Assembly (NCBI RefSeq): GCF_038632915.1
Contig: NZ_CP152050.1
Location: forward strand, 2,945,001 to 3,009,000
From: Paenisporosarcina sp. FSL H8-0542
Lineage (GTDB): Bacteria; Bacillota; Bacilli; Bacillales_A; Planococcaceae
DNA: 64,000 nucleotides
Direction of reading: 5' to 3'
Below are positions 54,271 through 62,742 of this stretch, in pieces (within the stretch, counting starts at the first letter, position 1; the number at the start of each line of letters is the position of its first letter). The translations under genes were made by a program, and so were the position numbers. The notes beneath the pieces were generated by a model that saw only the letters and a list, made by a program, of their open reading frames with translations, did not search any database and had not been told where the DNA came from.

Positions 54271-55626
54271 TTGAAGAAGTTTTCACTTTCCACATGGTTA
54301 TTGTTTCTAATACCATCAATTATTGGAATATTATTATTCATGATTCCATTCAAAATCGAGGGCGAATGGAAGATTCCTGTAGCCATATTGGCAAATATGG
54401 TCGCTGGAGTAGTAGAGCCAATCATGCCTTGGACCGTTACCGTTGTCATGATTATGGCAGCGATTGGATCGCTCGTATATCAATTTAAAAAAGATTCGAA
54501 CCCTGAAGATCAGGCATTTTTCGATAAACTATTCCAAGTGAATTGGTTCTGGACGATCGTCCGTGTCATTGGGGCAATTTTTGCTGTCATGGTCGTTGCG
54601 AATATCGGACCAGAAGCAATAAGAAGTGAAGATACTGGTGGAATGTTGCTGTCACCTACTGGTTTACTATCATTCTTGTTCACTATTTTCCTATTTGCCG
54701 GATTACTATTACCACTTCTTCTAAACTTCGGATTGCTGGAGTTTTTCGGAACGATGATGGTAAAAGTCATGCGTCCTCTATTCAAATTGCCTGGCCGTTC
54801 TTCGATTGACGCGCTTGCTTCTTGGATTGGCGATGGCACAATTGGTGTTTTATTGACAAGTAAGCAGTATGAAGATGGTTTTTATACGAAAAAAGAAGCA
54901 GCAATCATTGGAACTACGTTCTCAGTGGTGTCGATTACTTTCTCGATTGTCGTTCTTGAAGAGCTTGGACTGGGTAGCTATTTCCTTCCATTTTATGCGA
55001 CAGTTCTTGGAGCTGGAGTTGTTTTGGCATTCATCATGCCTCGAATTTACCCTTTATCACGCAAACCTGAAGAATACGTAGATGGACGTCCATACGATGA
55101 GCATGCAGAAACATTGCCTGAGGGCTATAATGTTGTAAGTCATGGGCTGGAAAACGCTTTGACAACGGCAGATAAAAACCGTTCATTCACTAAATTCATG
55201 TCCGACGGCTTAAAAAACGTATTGGATATGTGGATGGGTGTTGCACCAGTCGTGATGGCATTTGGTACGATTGCGTTGATGCTTGCGACTTACACAGATA
55301 TATTTGTTTGGTTAGGCAAACCGTTTGAACCGTTGCTAATGGTTCTTGGTGTTCCAGAAGCCGCAGAAGCAGCACAAACAATGGTCGTTGGTTTTGCAGA
55401 CATGTTCCTCCCAGCTATTTTGGGCGGACAAATGATTGAATCTGAAATGACCCGTTTCGTTATTGCGGCAACATCGGTTACTCAGTTGATCTACATGTCT
55501 GAAGTCGGCGGATTGTTACTTGGTTCAAAAATCCCTGTCAACTTCCTGGATTTGATTGTGATTTTCTTGTTGCGCACTGTGATTGCATTACCTATCATCG
55601 CAGGTGTCGCTCATTTATTGTTCTAA
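54271..55626 (+). CDS. YjiH-family gate-domain membrane protein
   Basis: 451 residues with ten or more membrane helices and two nucleoside-recognition (Gate) regions: MVKVMRPLFKLPGRSSIDALASWIGDGTIGVLLTSKQYEDGFYTKKEA and MVVGFADMFLPAILGGQMI. Similar to SpoIIM/YjiH-like gate proteins. Substrate unknown. TTG start behind AGGAGGACCCATTT. Stand-alone gene with its own terminator. Confidence 0.85.
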   Translation: MKKFSLSTWLLFLIPSIIGILLFMIPFKIEGEWKIPVAILANMVAGVVEPIMPWTVTVVMIMAAIGSLVYQFKKDSNPEDQAFFDKLFQVNWFWTIVRVIGAIFAVMVVANIGPEAIRSEDTGGMLLSPTGLLSFLFTIFLFAGLLLPLLLNFGLLEFFGTMMVKVMRPLFKLPGRSSIDALASWIGDGTIGVLLTSKQYEDGFYTKKEAAIIGTTFSVVSITFSIVVLEELGLGSYFLPFYATVLGAGVVLAFIMPRIYPLSRKPEEYVDGRPYDEHAETLPEGYNVVSHGLENALTTADKNRSFTKFMSDGLKNVLDMWMGVAPVVMAFGTIALMLATYTDIFVWLGKPFEPLLMVLGVPEAAEAAQTMVVGFADMFLPAILGGQMIESEMTRFVIAATSVTQLIYMSEVGGLLLGSKIPVNFLDLIVIFLLRTVIALPIIAGVAHLLF

Positions 55627-55634
55627 ATTAAATT

Positions 55635-55678
55635 AAGCTGTCTCCAATGCCGCAATATCGCGGAGTTGGAGACAGCTT
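55635..55678 (+). terminator. Terminator of the gate-domain gene
   Basis: AAGCTGTCTCCAA...TTGGAGACAGCTT with inner CCGC/GCGG, then TTTTTCG. Confidence 0.93.
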
Positions 55679-55727
55679 TTTCGTTTTTCTAAACATCTGG
55701 CCCAATTGGAAATCAAAAGTCTTTCTT

Positions 55728-55885
55728 TCAATAGCTTAGAAGTTCTTCTTCATTCATTGTTTCGCCAGTTTTAGAAACAATCATTGCCGCGACCATTTCT
55801 CCCCACTTCTCGTCAGGCATACCAATAGTGGATATTCAAACAACTTCAAAGCAAGAAGGCTCAATCAGTTCGTTTACGTACTCTA
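55728..55885 (-). pseudogene. Relic of an acyl-CoA synthetase (AMP-binding ligase) C-terminus
   Basis: Minus-strand reading gives EYVNELIEPSCFEVV, a TGA stop, then ISTIGMPDEKWGEMVAAMIV and SKTGETMNEEELLSY before another stop. IGMPDEKWGEMVAA is the classic C-terminal subdomain motif of AMP-dependent acyl-CoA ligases (V-G-V-P-D-x-x-W-G-E). Only ~50 of about 500 residues remain and an internal stop interrupts it, so this is a decayed gene end. The rest of 55.68-55.98 kb shows no further recognisable coding. Confidence 0.75.
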
Positions 55886-55986
55886 TCTTATTTTTAGGAT
55901 GCCATGCACGTTATGGACAAGTATATGCTCGGTTTAGAAATATCTAATCGTGTTTGGTTCCATCGACTATTTCTTATCACGAAAAA

Positions 55987-56018
55987 GCTGATGTTTCCAT
56001 TTAACAGGAAACATCAGC
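55987..56018 (-). terminator. Terminator of tdh
   Basis: GCTGATGTTTCC-loop-GGAAACATCAGC with AAAAA to its left (T-run on minus). Confidence 0.92.
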
Positions 56019-56033
56019 CATTCTAAATTCGTT

Positions 56034-56975
56034 TTATTTTTCCGCTAATTTCGCCAGCATGTCCGCTGTCATTGCGTCTAAATCGTATTTTGCTTTGAAG
56101 CCCCACTCATTTTTAGCTGCCGTTGCATCAATGCTATCCGGCCAGCTGTTGGCAATTTCCTGACGCACTGAATCTACGTCATAAGATAATTCGAACGTAG
56201 GAATGTGCTTGCGAATCGATGCTGCAATTTCTTCAGGTTCAAAGCTCATAGCCGTAACGTTGAAGGCATTGCGATGCTGAAGTTTCGATGCATCCGCTTC
56301 CATTAAATCGACGATTGCTTGTAGTGCATCTGGCATATACATCATATCCATATATGTACCTTGTTCGATGTACGACGTGTATTTCCCTTCAGACAATGCT
56401 TTGTAATATATATCTACTGCATAGTCTGTCGTTCCGCCACCTGGAGGCGTAACATATGAAATCAACCCAGGGAATCGGACACCACGCGTATCTACCCCGA
56501 ATTTTTGGAAATAGTAATCACATAGCAATTCACCTGACACTTTGTTCACGCCGTACATGGTGGTTGGACGTTGCAATGTATCTTGTGGCGTATTTTTCTT
56601 AGGTGTTGAAGGACCAAATGCGCCGATAGAACTTGGGGTAAAGAATTGAAGTCCTAGTTCGCGAGATGTTTCAAGTGCATTCACCAAACCGCCCATATTT
56701 AAATTCCAAGCAAGTAGCGGCTTAGCCTCAGCAGTAGCTGATAGCAATGCTGCCATGTGCATCATTGTATCTGCGCCGAAATCCTTCGCTAGCGTGTGCA
56801 TGCGTTCTGCATCCATTACGTCCAGCAATTCAAACGGCCCGTTTTCTACAACCGGCGAATCTGTTTTGCGGATATCTGTCGCCAAAACATTATCTGCCCC
56901 ATAAATTTCACGTAGTTTTGTAATTAGTTCCGATCCAATTTGACCTAAAGCACCGGTTATCATAATTTTTTTCAA
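56034..56975 (-). CDS. tdh: NAD-dependent L-threonine 3-dehydrogenase (SDR type)
   Basis: Extended short-chain dehydrogenase, 313 residues. [16 protein letters not shown] Rossmann motif, [11 protein letters not shown], and the YGVNK catalytic pair ([16 protein letters not shown]). [20 protein letters not shown] is characteristic of threonine dehydrogenases of this class, which oxidise threonine to 2-amino-3-ketobutyrate. Its partner kbl is encoded 1.8 kb upstream, separated by two genes. Confidence 0.92.
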   Translation of the reverse strand: MKKIMITGALGQIGSELITKLREIYGADNVLATDIRKTDSPVVENGPFELLDVMDAERMHTLAKDFGADTMMHMAALLSATAEAKPLLAWNLNMGGLVNALETSRELGLQFFTPSSIGAFGPSTPKKNTPQDTLQRPTTMYGVNKVSGELLCDYYFQKFGVDTRGVRFPGLISYVTPPGGGTTDYAVDIYYKALSEGKYTSYIEQGTYMDMMYMPDALQAIVDLMEADASKLQHRNAFNVTAMSFEPEEIAASIRKHIPTFELSYDVDSVRQEIANSWPDSIDATAAKNEWGFKAKYDLDAMTADMLAKLAEK

Positions 56976-57210
56976 TTGAATTTCCTCCTCGTCAAATAAA
57001 CACTTGTACTTTTCAGGGATACATATTATTTCAATACAACGTTGATATGATTACATTTTAATCAGTATTCATTATAGTGTGTTCATCATGAAAGTACAAT
57101 ACACATCATTGGTAAGTGTTTTTTCGCCGGCCCTTCCAATTCCCCCTATTTTTTTCCATTCAGCTCTTATCAATCGTTTGGTATAGTAATAGAAAAAAGG
57201 AAGTTTTATT

Positions 57211-57831
57211 ATGAACATCAAATCACTGGCCATTACATACAGTTTGGTTTTTATCGTGACACTTGTGCTGTCCTTTCTACAATTCCCATTTGGGGCAATT
57301 TTATTGATTGTTTTTTTTACCATCATTCTCCCTTCTATATTGTGGCCACTCCATGCCATTTACTGGTCTAATGATCTGAATAGAATCGAAAAGTTTTTGC
57401 AAAAAAACCGTAAAAAGGCCGTTTTTGCCTTTCCTCTTGCTTTGGCCCATGGGAACCGTCAAGAAGTCGAAGAGAGCCTGCAGACCATCTTAACTAAGTA
57501 CAAACAGCCCTCAATGCAGCAAGTCTATACGACTATTCTGGACATATTCCTCGGTGACTATGATGCTGCTCGAATCAGTGCAGAAAAAATCAAGAAAAAG
57601 TCATTGCGTACCTATTATTTAGCTAATATAGCCGCTAAAAGAGGGGACATTGAAGAAGTGATGCCACATATAGGATCGTTCGAAAAACCTTGGATGAACC
57701 ATGTCATGAACTCATTCATCGCTCATCATGAAGGGAACGAGACTTTGGCAAAAACCGAATATCAAAAAGCGATTGACTCGTCACGTGGTTTACAAAAATA
57801 TGTTGTCGTCCACTCACACAAGCATATGTAA
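57211..57831 (+). CDS. Hypothetical membrane protein, 206 aa
   Basis: Two membrane helices in the first ~55 residues (SLAITYSLVFIVTLVLSF, FGAILLIVFFTIILPSILWPLHAIYW), then a cytoplasmic all-helical region resembling tetratricopeptide-like repeats (FAFPLALAHGNRQEVEESLQTIL; ARISAEKIKKKSLRTYYLANIAAKRGDIEEVM). ATG behind AAGGAAGTTTTATT. Divergent from tdh. Family not recognised. Confidence 0.78.
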   Translation: MNIKSLAITYSLVFIVTLVLSFLQFPFGAILLIVFFTIILPSILWPLHAIYWSNDLNRIEKFLQKNRKKAVFAFPLALAHGNRQEVEESLQTILTKYKQPSMQQVYTTILDIFLGDYDAARISAEKIKKKSLRTYYLANIAAKRGDIEEVMPHIGSFEKPWMNHVMNSFIAHHEGNETLAKTEYQKAIDSSRGLQKYVVVHSHKHM

Positions 57832-57841
57832 CTATGATTTG

Positions 57842-57868
57842 CCCACGCGAAACGTTCATTCGCGTGGG
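57842..57868 (+). terminator. Terminator of the 206-aa protein gene
   Basis: CCCACGCGAA-ACGTTCA-TTCGCGTGGG followed by TTTTTTT. Confidence 0.95.
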
Positions 57869-57951
57869 TTTTTTTGTGAAAATTAGAAGGTAAATGATTA
57901 GTTGCAACGACGAAATTCTATTGAAACCTACTATTCAGCCTTCAACAAAAA

Positions 57952-57979
57952 ACCTCGACGCATCTTACCACGTCGAGGT
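57952..57979 (-). terminator. Terminator of the AlkD-like gene
   Basis: ACCTCGACG...CGTCGAGGT with AAAAAA to its left (T-run on minus). Confidence 0.9.
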
Positions 57980-58001
57980 CCATCTAGTTTTCTAACTCTT
58001 C

Positions 58002-58706
58002 TTAACATCTCACTGTTTTTTTCTTTTTTGGTTCACCACGCGCAATAACTTTTTCGATGTAATCGAAAGCAAGTGGGACTTTACAGGCGGTGCCTCCCAT
58101 ATCCACATGTACTTTGCCGATTTCAGTTGCCACGTGTTGAGCATCTTCCCGTAATTCCGGTACGTATCCACCAACGGAGATAACAAAAGCATTCATATTG
58201 TAACGTACCCGGTTCGGTGCCTGGTGAATGCCTACTCTTATTACTTCCAGCAATCGAGAAATTTCCTGCAAGTCTAACTCACTGGCTCCTGCATAGGTCA
58301 AGTAGTTCGTATATGTGCTCCACCCCGCACAAGCAACCATTTCATTGTCGGATTGCATCCACTCTCTAGCCAGTTCCATAGCAAACTGGCTTTCAGACGC
58401 TACCCAAGCGACCGAGTACTCAGATAGCATAGACCAATAGGCTGCCTTCACCCAATTTTGTAATTGATCTTTCGTCATCAGTTTTGGATCGATAGCTAGG
58501 GCCGCCAAGTACATGGCATCCGAAACTCCTGAGTCGTATAACTTCAATGCCAACTCCTGATCTTTCTTTACATGCTTCAAGATCTTCTTCATGTCACCTA
58601 CCTTGACTCCGTAAAATTCACCAGTCGCTCCATGATTGACAAATGTCTTCTTTGTTTGCTCCGTACCAACTTCCTTTAGATAATTCATTACTTCTTCATA
58701 TGTCAC
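58002..58706 (-). CDS. DNA alkylation repair protein, AlkD-like
   Basis: HEAT-repeat DNA glycosylase-like fold. 234 residues of antiparallel helices; YGVKVGDMKKILKHVKKDQELALKLYDSGVSDAMYLAALAI and SMLSEYSVAWVASES are typical for the group related to AlkD/AlkC. GTG at 58704-58706 is preferred (GGGGGATGGGCTT ribosome site); codons up to 58724 are an alternative. Base-excision activity is not certain because many of these relatives lack tested activity. Confidence 0.85.
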   Translation of the reverse strand: MTYEEVMNYLKEVGTEQTKKTFVNHGATGEFYGVKVGDMKKILKHVKKDQELALKLYDSGVSDAMYLAALAIDPKLMTKDQLQNWVKAAYWSMLSEYSVAWVASESQFAMELAREWMQSDNEMVACAGWSTYTNYLTYAGASELDLQEISRLLEVIRVGIHQAPNRVRYNMNAFVISVGGYVPELREDAQHVATEIGKVHVDMGGTACKVPLAFDYIEKVIARGEPKKKKTVRC

Positions 58707-58766
58707 AAGCCCATCCCCCATCACCGAGTCATTTTCTAAAGATAATTCATCACTTCATATAAAAAA

Positions 58767-58797
58767 ACACCCGAACGCTTTTACACATTCGAGTGTT
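58767..58797 (-). terminator. Terminator of kbl
   Basis: AACACTCGAA...TTCGGGTGTT (with G-U pairs) followed by TTTTTT on the minus strand. Confidence 0.8.
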
Positions 58798-58805
58798 CAT
58801 CTGTC

Positions 58806-59996
58806 TTACTTAATTACGCCAAGTTCTTTACCGACTTTTTCATAGATGGCAAGTGCATCATCCAACATTTCTTTCGTATGGACTGCAGTAGGCATGTTAC
58901 GAACACGGCCTGTCCCTTTTTGTACAGTTGGGAAGACAATCGCTTTCGCATAAACGCCTTCTTCAAACAGTCGTTTGGAGAATTGTTGCGTCAGTTTTTC
59001 ATCGCCGATGATACAAGGAGTAATCGGTGTTTCAGAAGCACCGATATCGAATCCTAATTTCTTAAGACCTGCTTTTAAATAATCGCCATTATCCCAAAGC
59101 TTGTCGTGAAGCTCTGTTGAGTCGATAATCATTTGCAATGCTGCCGTAATTGCCGCAACATCACCTGGTGGCACGGCTGTTGAGAATAGGAATGGACGTG
59201 AACGAACTTTCAACCAATCGATTAATGATTGTTTACCAGCAACATATCCGCCTACTACACCCACGGCTTTAGATAATGTTCCCATTTGGAAGTCGATATC
59301 TTTTTCCAATCCGAAATGTTTAACTGTTCCTTTTCCTTTACCAGTAACACCTGATCCGTGTGCATCATCCACGTATGTGATCAAATCAAATTCCTTCGCG
59401 ATTTCCACGATTTCCGGAAGTTTCGCAATGTCTCCATCCATTGAGAATACTCCGTCCGTGATCACCATGACTTTATTATAAAGACCTGATTCTTGTGCTT
59501 CTTTTGCTTTCGCACGTAAATCTTCCATATCAGAGTGCTTAAACGCAATGATTTTGGCTTTCGATAGTCGGCAGCCGTCAATAATGGATGCATGGTTCAA
59601 CTGATCTGAAAGAATAGCGTCATTTTTATCCATAACGGCTGAAATAGCAGCCATGTTACAGTTGAAGCCTGATTGATAAGAAATTGCCGCTTCCGTTCCT
59701 TTGAATTCCGCCAGCTTTTCTTCTAACTTCACATGAAGGTCAAGTGTTCCATTAATCGAGCGGACCGCACCTGCTCCAACACCGTATTTATCAATTGTTT
59801 CTTTTGCAATGCGTTTCAATTCTTCATTTGTTGCCAATCCCAAATAGTTATTTGAAGATAAATTGATAAGTTCTTTACCGCGAACTTGGATTTTTGCTCC
59901 GTTCGGGCCTTCTACTGGATCGACTTCATTGTATAAACCTTGATCACGTAATTCTTGTAAATTTTCTTGTAAAAAAGCATCTAATACTTTAGACAA
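58806..59996 (-). CDS. kbl: Glycine C-acetyltransferase (2-amino-3-ketobutyrate CoA ligase)
   Basis: PLP enzyme of the alpha-oxoamine synthase family, 396 residues. [39 protein letters not shown] and [19 protein letters not shown] (PLP lysine in TLSK) are clear. Splits 2-amino-3-ketobutyrate with CoA into glycine and acetyl-CoA; with tdh it degrades threonine. BioF/KBL-type ambiguity remains, but tdh nearby favours Kbl. TTG at 59994-59996 follows GAGAGGAAG; another in-frame TTG is six codons upstream. Confidence 0.92.
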   Translation of the reverse strand: MSKVLDAFLQENLQELRDQGLYNEVDPVEGPNGAKIQVRGKELINLSSNNYLGLATNEELKRIAKETIDKYGVGAGAVRSINGTLDLHVKLEEKLAEFKGTEAAISYQSGFNCNMAAISAVMDKNDAILSDQLNHASIIDGCRLSKAKIIAFKHSDMEDLRAKAKEAQESGLYNKVMVITDGVFSMDGDIAKLPEIVEIAKEFDLITYVDDAHGSGVTGKGKGTVKHFGLEKDIDFQMGTLSKAVGVVGGYVAGKQSLIDWLKVRSRPFLFSTAVPPGDVAAITAALQMIIDSTELHDKLWDNGDYLKAGLKKLGFDIGASETPITPCIIGDEKLTQQFSKRLFEEGVYAKAIVFPTVQKGTGRVRNMPTAVHTKEMLDDALAIYEKVGKELGVIK

Positions 59997-60131
59997 AAAA
60001 CATCTTCCTCTCAAGCGAATTTATGTGCCACACCACTATCATTGGCAAATCGCTGGTGTATTATAATCTATTACATTTTAACATAAGCGCATTAGAAAAG
60101 TGCAAAGCTCCATTCTGTTACGACAAAAGGA

Positions 60132-60226
60132 ATTTATATTGGCTTGTAAAAAATTTAACGTTCAAATTAATGGATTTATCAATCAAACTGGAGATTTATC
60201 GCTCAAAGTCAGCTATTTATTAATCA
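60132..60226. repeat. Five-unit array, 20/21-bp period
   Basis: ATTTAT(C) words start at 60132, 60153 (ATTTAAC), 60174, 60194 and 60215: steps of 21, 21, 20 and 21. Between them the word (A/C)TCAAA recurs. It lies upstream of kbl. No gene in 60000-60300 otherwise. Confidence 0.75.
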
Positions 60227-60274
60227 AACAAGTCTCATAACCAAGTTAACTTTTTGAACCACGGACACAAAAAA

Positions 60275-60296
60275 ACGAGCTCAATTTGAGCCCGCG
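60275..60296 (-). terminator. Terminator of the P-loop protein gene
   Basis: CGGGCTCAAATTGAGCTCG (near-perfect inverted repeat) followed by TTTTTTT on the minus strand, about 15 bases beyond the stop. Confidence 0.8.
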
Positions 60297-60309
60297 TTCA
60301 TTTAAAAAA

Positions 60310-61398
60310 TCATTTATATATAGAAGAATTATCTAACTTTTGGAAGAGATCATCCTCAATTTCCTGCCATTTAAAATTATTTACACACGCATCCAATGTC
60401 TCTTTTATTGTTTCGTCATCCGTACAATATACTTGTAGATATTCGGTTGCATGCAAAATTTCTTCTTTGTATCGAGCAACAATTCCATCTACTAATTTCT
60501 GATCTTCTTCATTTAATTCGCGGAATTTTTTAACGTCGTAAATTTCGTCTCCAGATCGTTCAGGCTCATATTCATGCGGAGCGGTGCTATCGAACAGTAT
60601 AGTTTGCAGCTCAGGTAACCACACATAATCAATGCTGTTGCAGTCGAGTCCACACCAGCCCCACTGGGTATCAAGCCCTAAGCTCTCTGCTTTCTCGGCA
60701 AAGCTTTTCATCAATGTCGATTTTCCGCCACCTGGATACCCTTTGATGAATATGCGCCTTTTTACTCCTTTTGTTAAGGAAGCGAAATGATCTTTTGCGC
60801 CTTCAGGAGTTAACGTGCCCATCAATCGATGAGTTCGATGAGGGGTTTTATTGAATTTAAGCGTGGTGAAGGTTTCATCGAACAGTGTGTTCGCTTGCTC
60901 ATCAAAGCCACTCCAGTCCATCCCATTTACATATGGAATTTCCCATTCGTCGTGAATCTTTTTCGCATTTGTTAATGTTTGCAATGCTTTTGCCAGCCAC
61001 TGCTCACTGTGCAACGTCTTTTCCCGTAAAAAGCCACCGTGTTCACGCAACTTGTTTTCGTCATAAGCCTCATAGAATGAAATAACGTGATGGGTACTGC
61101 CATAATATTTAGGTTCAAAAGAAACTGGATGTGCAGCCTGTATAAATAGGATTCGATTGCCTCTTACAAAAGTGGCTTCAAGTGTATCTGCATGCAAAGG
61201 ATCGTAAAACCACTCAATATCGTAGCCTCTTTTTACGTAGTGATAGCCAACTTGTCTGAATAATTCCGACAGTTTGAATGTCGGGGGAGATTTAATAAAA
61301 TAGACTTTCCGTGCTTCGTTGATCAAATCGGCATAAATATTTTTTTCACCTTGTCCTGTAAAAGCACGTCCAAACTGATGCGTGATTGTTCCGTTCAT
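60310..61398 (-). CDS. P-loop NTPase-like protein (PRK06851-type)
   Basis: 362 residues. The C-terminal half has Walker A GYPGGGKSTLMKSF near residue 215. The N-terminal half resembles the same fold (GRAFTGQGEKNIYADLINEARKVYFIKS), but its P-loop lacks the GKS/T, suggesting an old duplication with one dead site. Start ATG 61396-61398 after AAAGGGATGAGTCG; longer frame has no signal. Biological role unknown; homologues occur in spore-forming Firmicutes as far as I recall. Confidence 0.75.
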   Translation of the reverse strand: MNGTITHQFGRAFTGQGEKNIYADLINEARKVYFIKSPPTFKLSELFRQVGYHYVKRGYDIEWFYDPLHADTLEATFVRGNRILFIQAAHPVSFEPKYYGSTHHVISFYEAYDENKLREHGGFLREKTLHSEQWLAKALQTLTNAKKIHDEWEIPYVNGMDWSGFDEQANTLFDETFTTLKFNKTPHRTHRLMGTLTPEGAKDHFASLTKGVKRRIFIKGYPGGGKSTLMKSFAEKAESLGLDTQWGWCGLDCNSIDYVWLPELQTILFDSTAPHEYEPERSGDEIYDVKKFRELNEEDQKLVDGIVARYKEEILHATEYLQVYCTDDETIKETLDACVNNFKWQEIEDDLFQKLDNSSIYK

Positions 61399-61496
61399 CG
61401 ACTCATCCCTTTCATTGTGTTGACTGCATCTACTATATGAAATGGGATGACAAAACATGAAAAAAAGCAGCCACTAAGAGTGCCCGCTTTCCTTGA

Positions 61497-62114
61497 TTAT
61501 TTAGAAACTGTCGTTAGTTTTTCAATCCATTTTTGTGATAGTGGCAATGTAAAATGCACGATATAACCGAGTGTCAACGCAATGATTACAGTCCCTACCC
61601 CTACAGGTCCTCCGAGAAGCCAGCCAATGACTGCAACAATCAACTCAAGTAACGTACGGACACGTTTGACTGTCCACCCCGTCTTCTCAATAAGAATCAA
61701 CATGAGTGAATCGCGAGGCCCAGCCCCAATATTTGGCGCAATATACATCCCAACCCCGAACCCCATGATTGCTACACCTGCAATGAATAATCCGATTTCG
61801 GCAATTGGATTGTCTACAATCGGCAATAACCAAAGAAACATATCGATAAAAACTCCGATTAATATCATATTGAGCCATGTGCCTATTGGTGGCCAGCGCT
61901 TGGAATAGAGGGAAGTGGCAAGTACGATCAATAAACCGGTTACAATAGACCAAATGCCAATCGATAAGCCAAAGTTAATGAAAAGTCCTACATGCATAAC
62001 ATCCCATGGTGCTATACCAAGTATTTCTCCTCTAATGGTCATCGCAATGCCAAGAGACAGCACTACTAACCCGACTAGAAAGAAACTCCATCGTATGTAA
62101 ATTGTGTTTGTCAT
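61497..62114 (-). CDS. YczE/YitT-type membrane protein
   Basis: 205 residues, five or six membrane helices. LGIAMTIRGEILGIAPWDVMHVGL and GVGMYIAPNIGAGPRDSLMLIL match the YczE family (IGAGPRD motif). B. subtilis YczE affects lipopeptide production; here the role is unknown. A weak imperfect hairpin with a T-run follows at about 61465-61490. Confidence 0.85.
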   Translation of the reverse strand: MTNTIYIRWSFFLVGLVVLSLGIAMTIRGEILGIAPWDVMHVGLFINFGLSIGIWSIVTGLLIVLATSLYSKRWPPIGTWLNMILIGVFIDMFLWLLPIVDNPIAEIGLFIAGVAIMGFGVGMYIAPNIGAGPRDSLMLILIEKTGWTVKRVRTLLELIVAVIGWLLGGPVGVGTVIIALTLGYIVHFTLPLSQKWIEKLTTVSK

Positions 62115-62226
62115 CTAAAAGTGCCTTCTTTCCGTAAAAAATCCACTCATGCTTCGCATGAATGGATTCGAATCAATACTGAAAAGTATATCAGCATTAT
62201 GTTTTAAGTGTTATATAAATTTATTC

Positions 62227-62715
62227 CTATTTGGTCAAAGAAGCAAATACCCCTTTGGTGCAGTATGCTAAATCAGTTGGATGCAAATGAATCTGCATTC
62301 CGATTTTGCCGGCACTGACAATCATCGTATCAAGTTCTTTCGCAGTTTCATCGATGAACGTGGGAAATAGCTTTTTCATTCCAAGCGGTGAACAGCCTCC
62401 GCGTATATAGCCAGTCACCCCTAGCAGATCTTTTACCGGAAGCATTTCAACTTTCTTTTCTCCGGCAGCTTTAGCGGCTGCTTTTAAATTTAGTTCCTGA
62501 TCTACTGGCACCAGGAAAACGGATACTTTCCCTGGACCTGCAGTAGCAACCAGTGTCTTAAATACTTTTTCAACCGGCTGTGCAATTTTATGCGCAACAG
62601 AAACACCATCGATTTGTCCGTCGGATACTTCATATTCAAATAAGTCATAGCTGATTTTTTGTTGATCCAGTAAGCGGACTGCATTTGTTTTTGTTGGTTT
62701 GGAAGACTTGGCCAT
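62227..62715 (-). CDS. ybaK: Cys-tRNA(Pro)/Cys-tRNA(Cys) deacylase YbaK
   Basis: Editing protein that hydrolyses mischarged Cys-tRNA-Pro. 162 residues; KTNAVRLLDQQKISYDLFEYE, VEKVFKTLVA, and GYIRGGCSPLGMKK are the YbaK signature. ATG at 62713-62715 fits the GAGGAA site seven bases upstream; the ATG two codons earlier overlaps it. Confidence 0.94.
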   Translation of the reverse strand: MAKSSKPTKTNAVRLLDQQKISYDLFEYEVSDGQIDGVSVAHKIAQPVEKVFKTLVATAGPGKVSVFLVPVDQELNLKAAAKAAGEKKVEMLPVKDLLGVTGYIRGGCSPLGMKKLFPTFIDETAKELDTMIVSAGKIGMQIHLHPTDLAYCTKGVFASLTK

Positions 62716-62742
62716 AGACATTTCCTCGCTTTACAAAAATCT

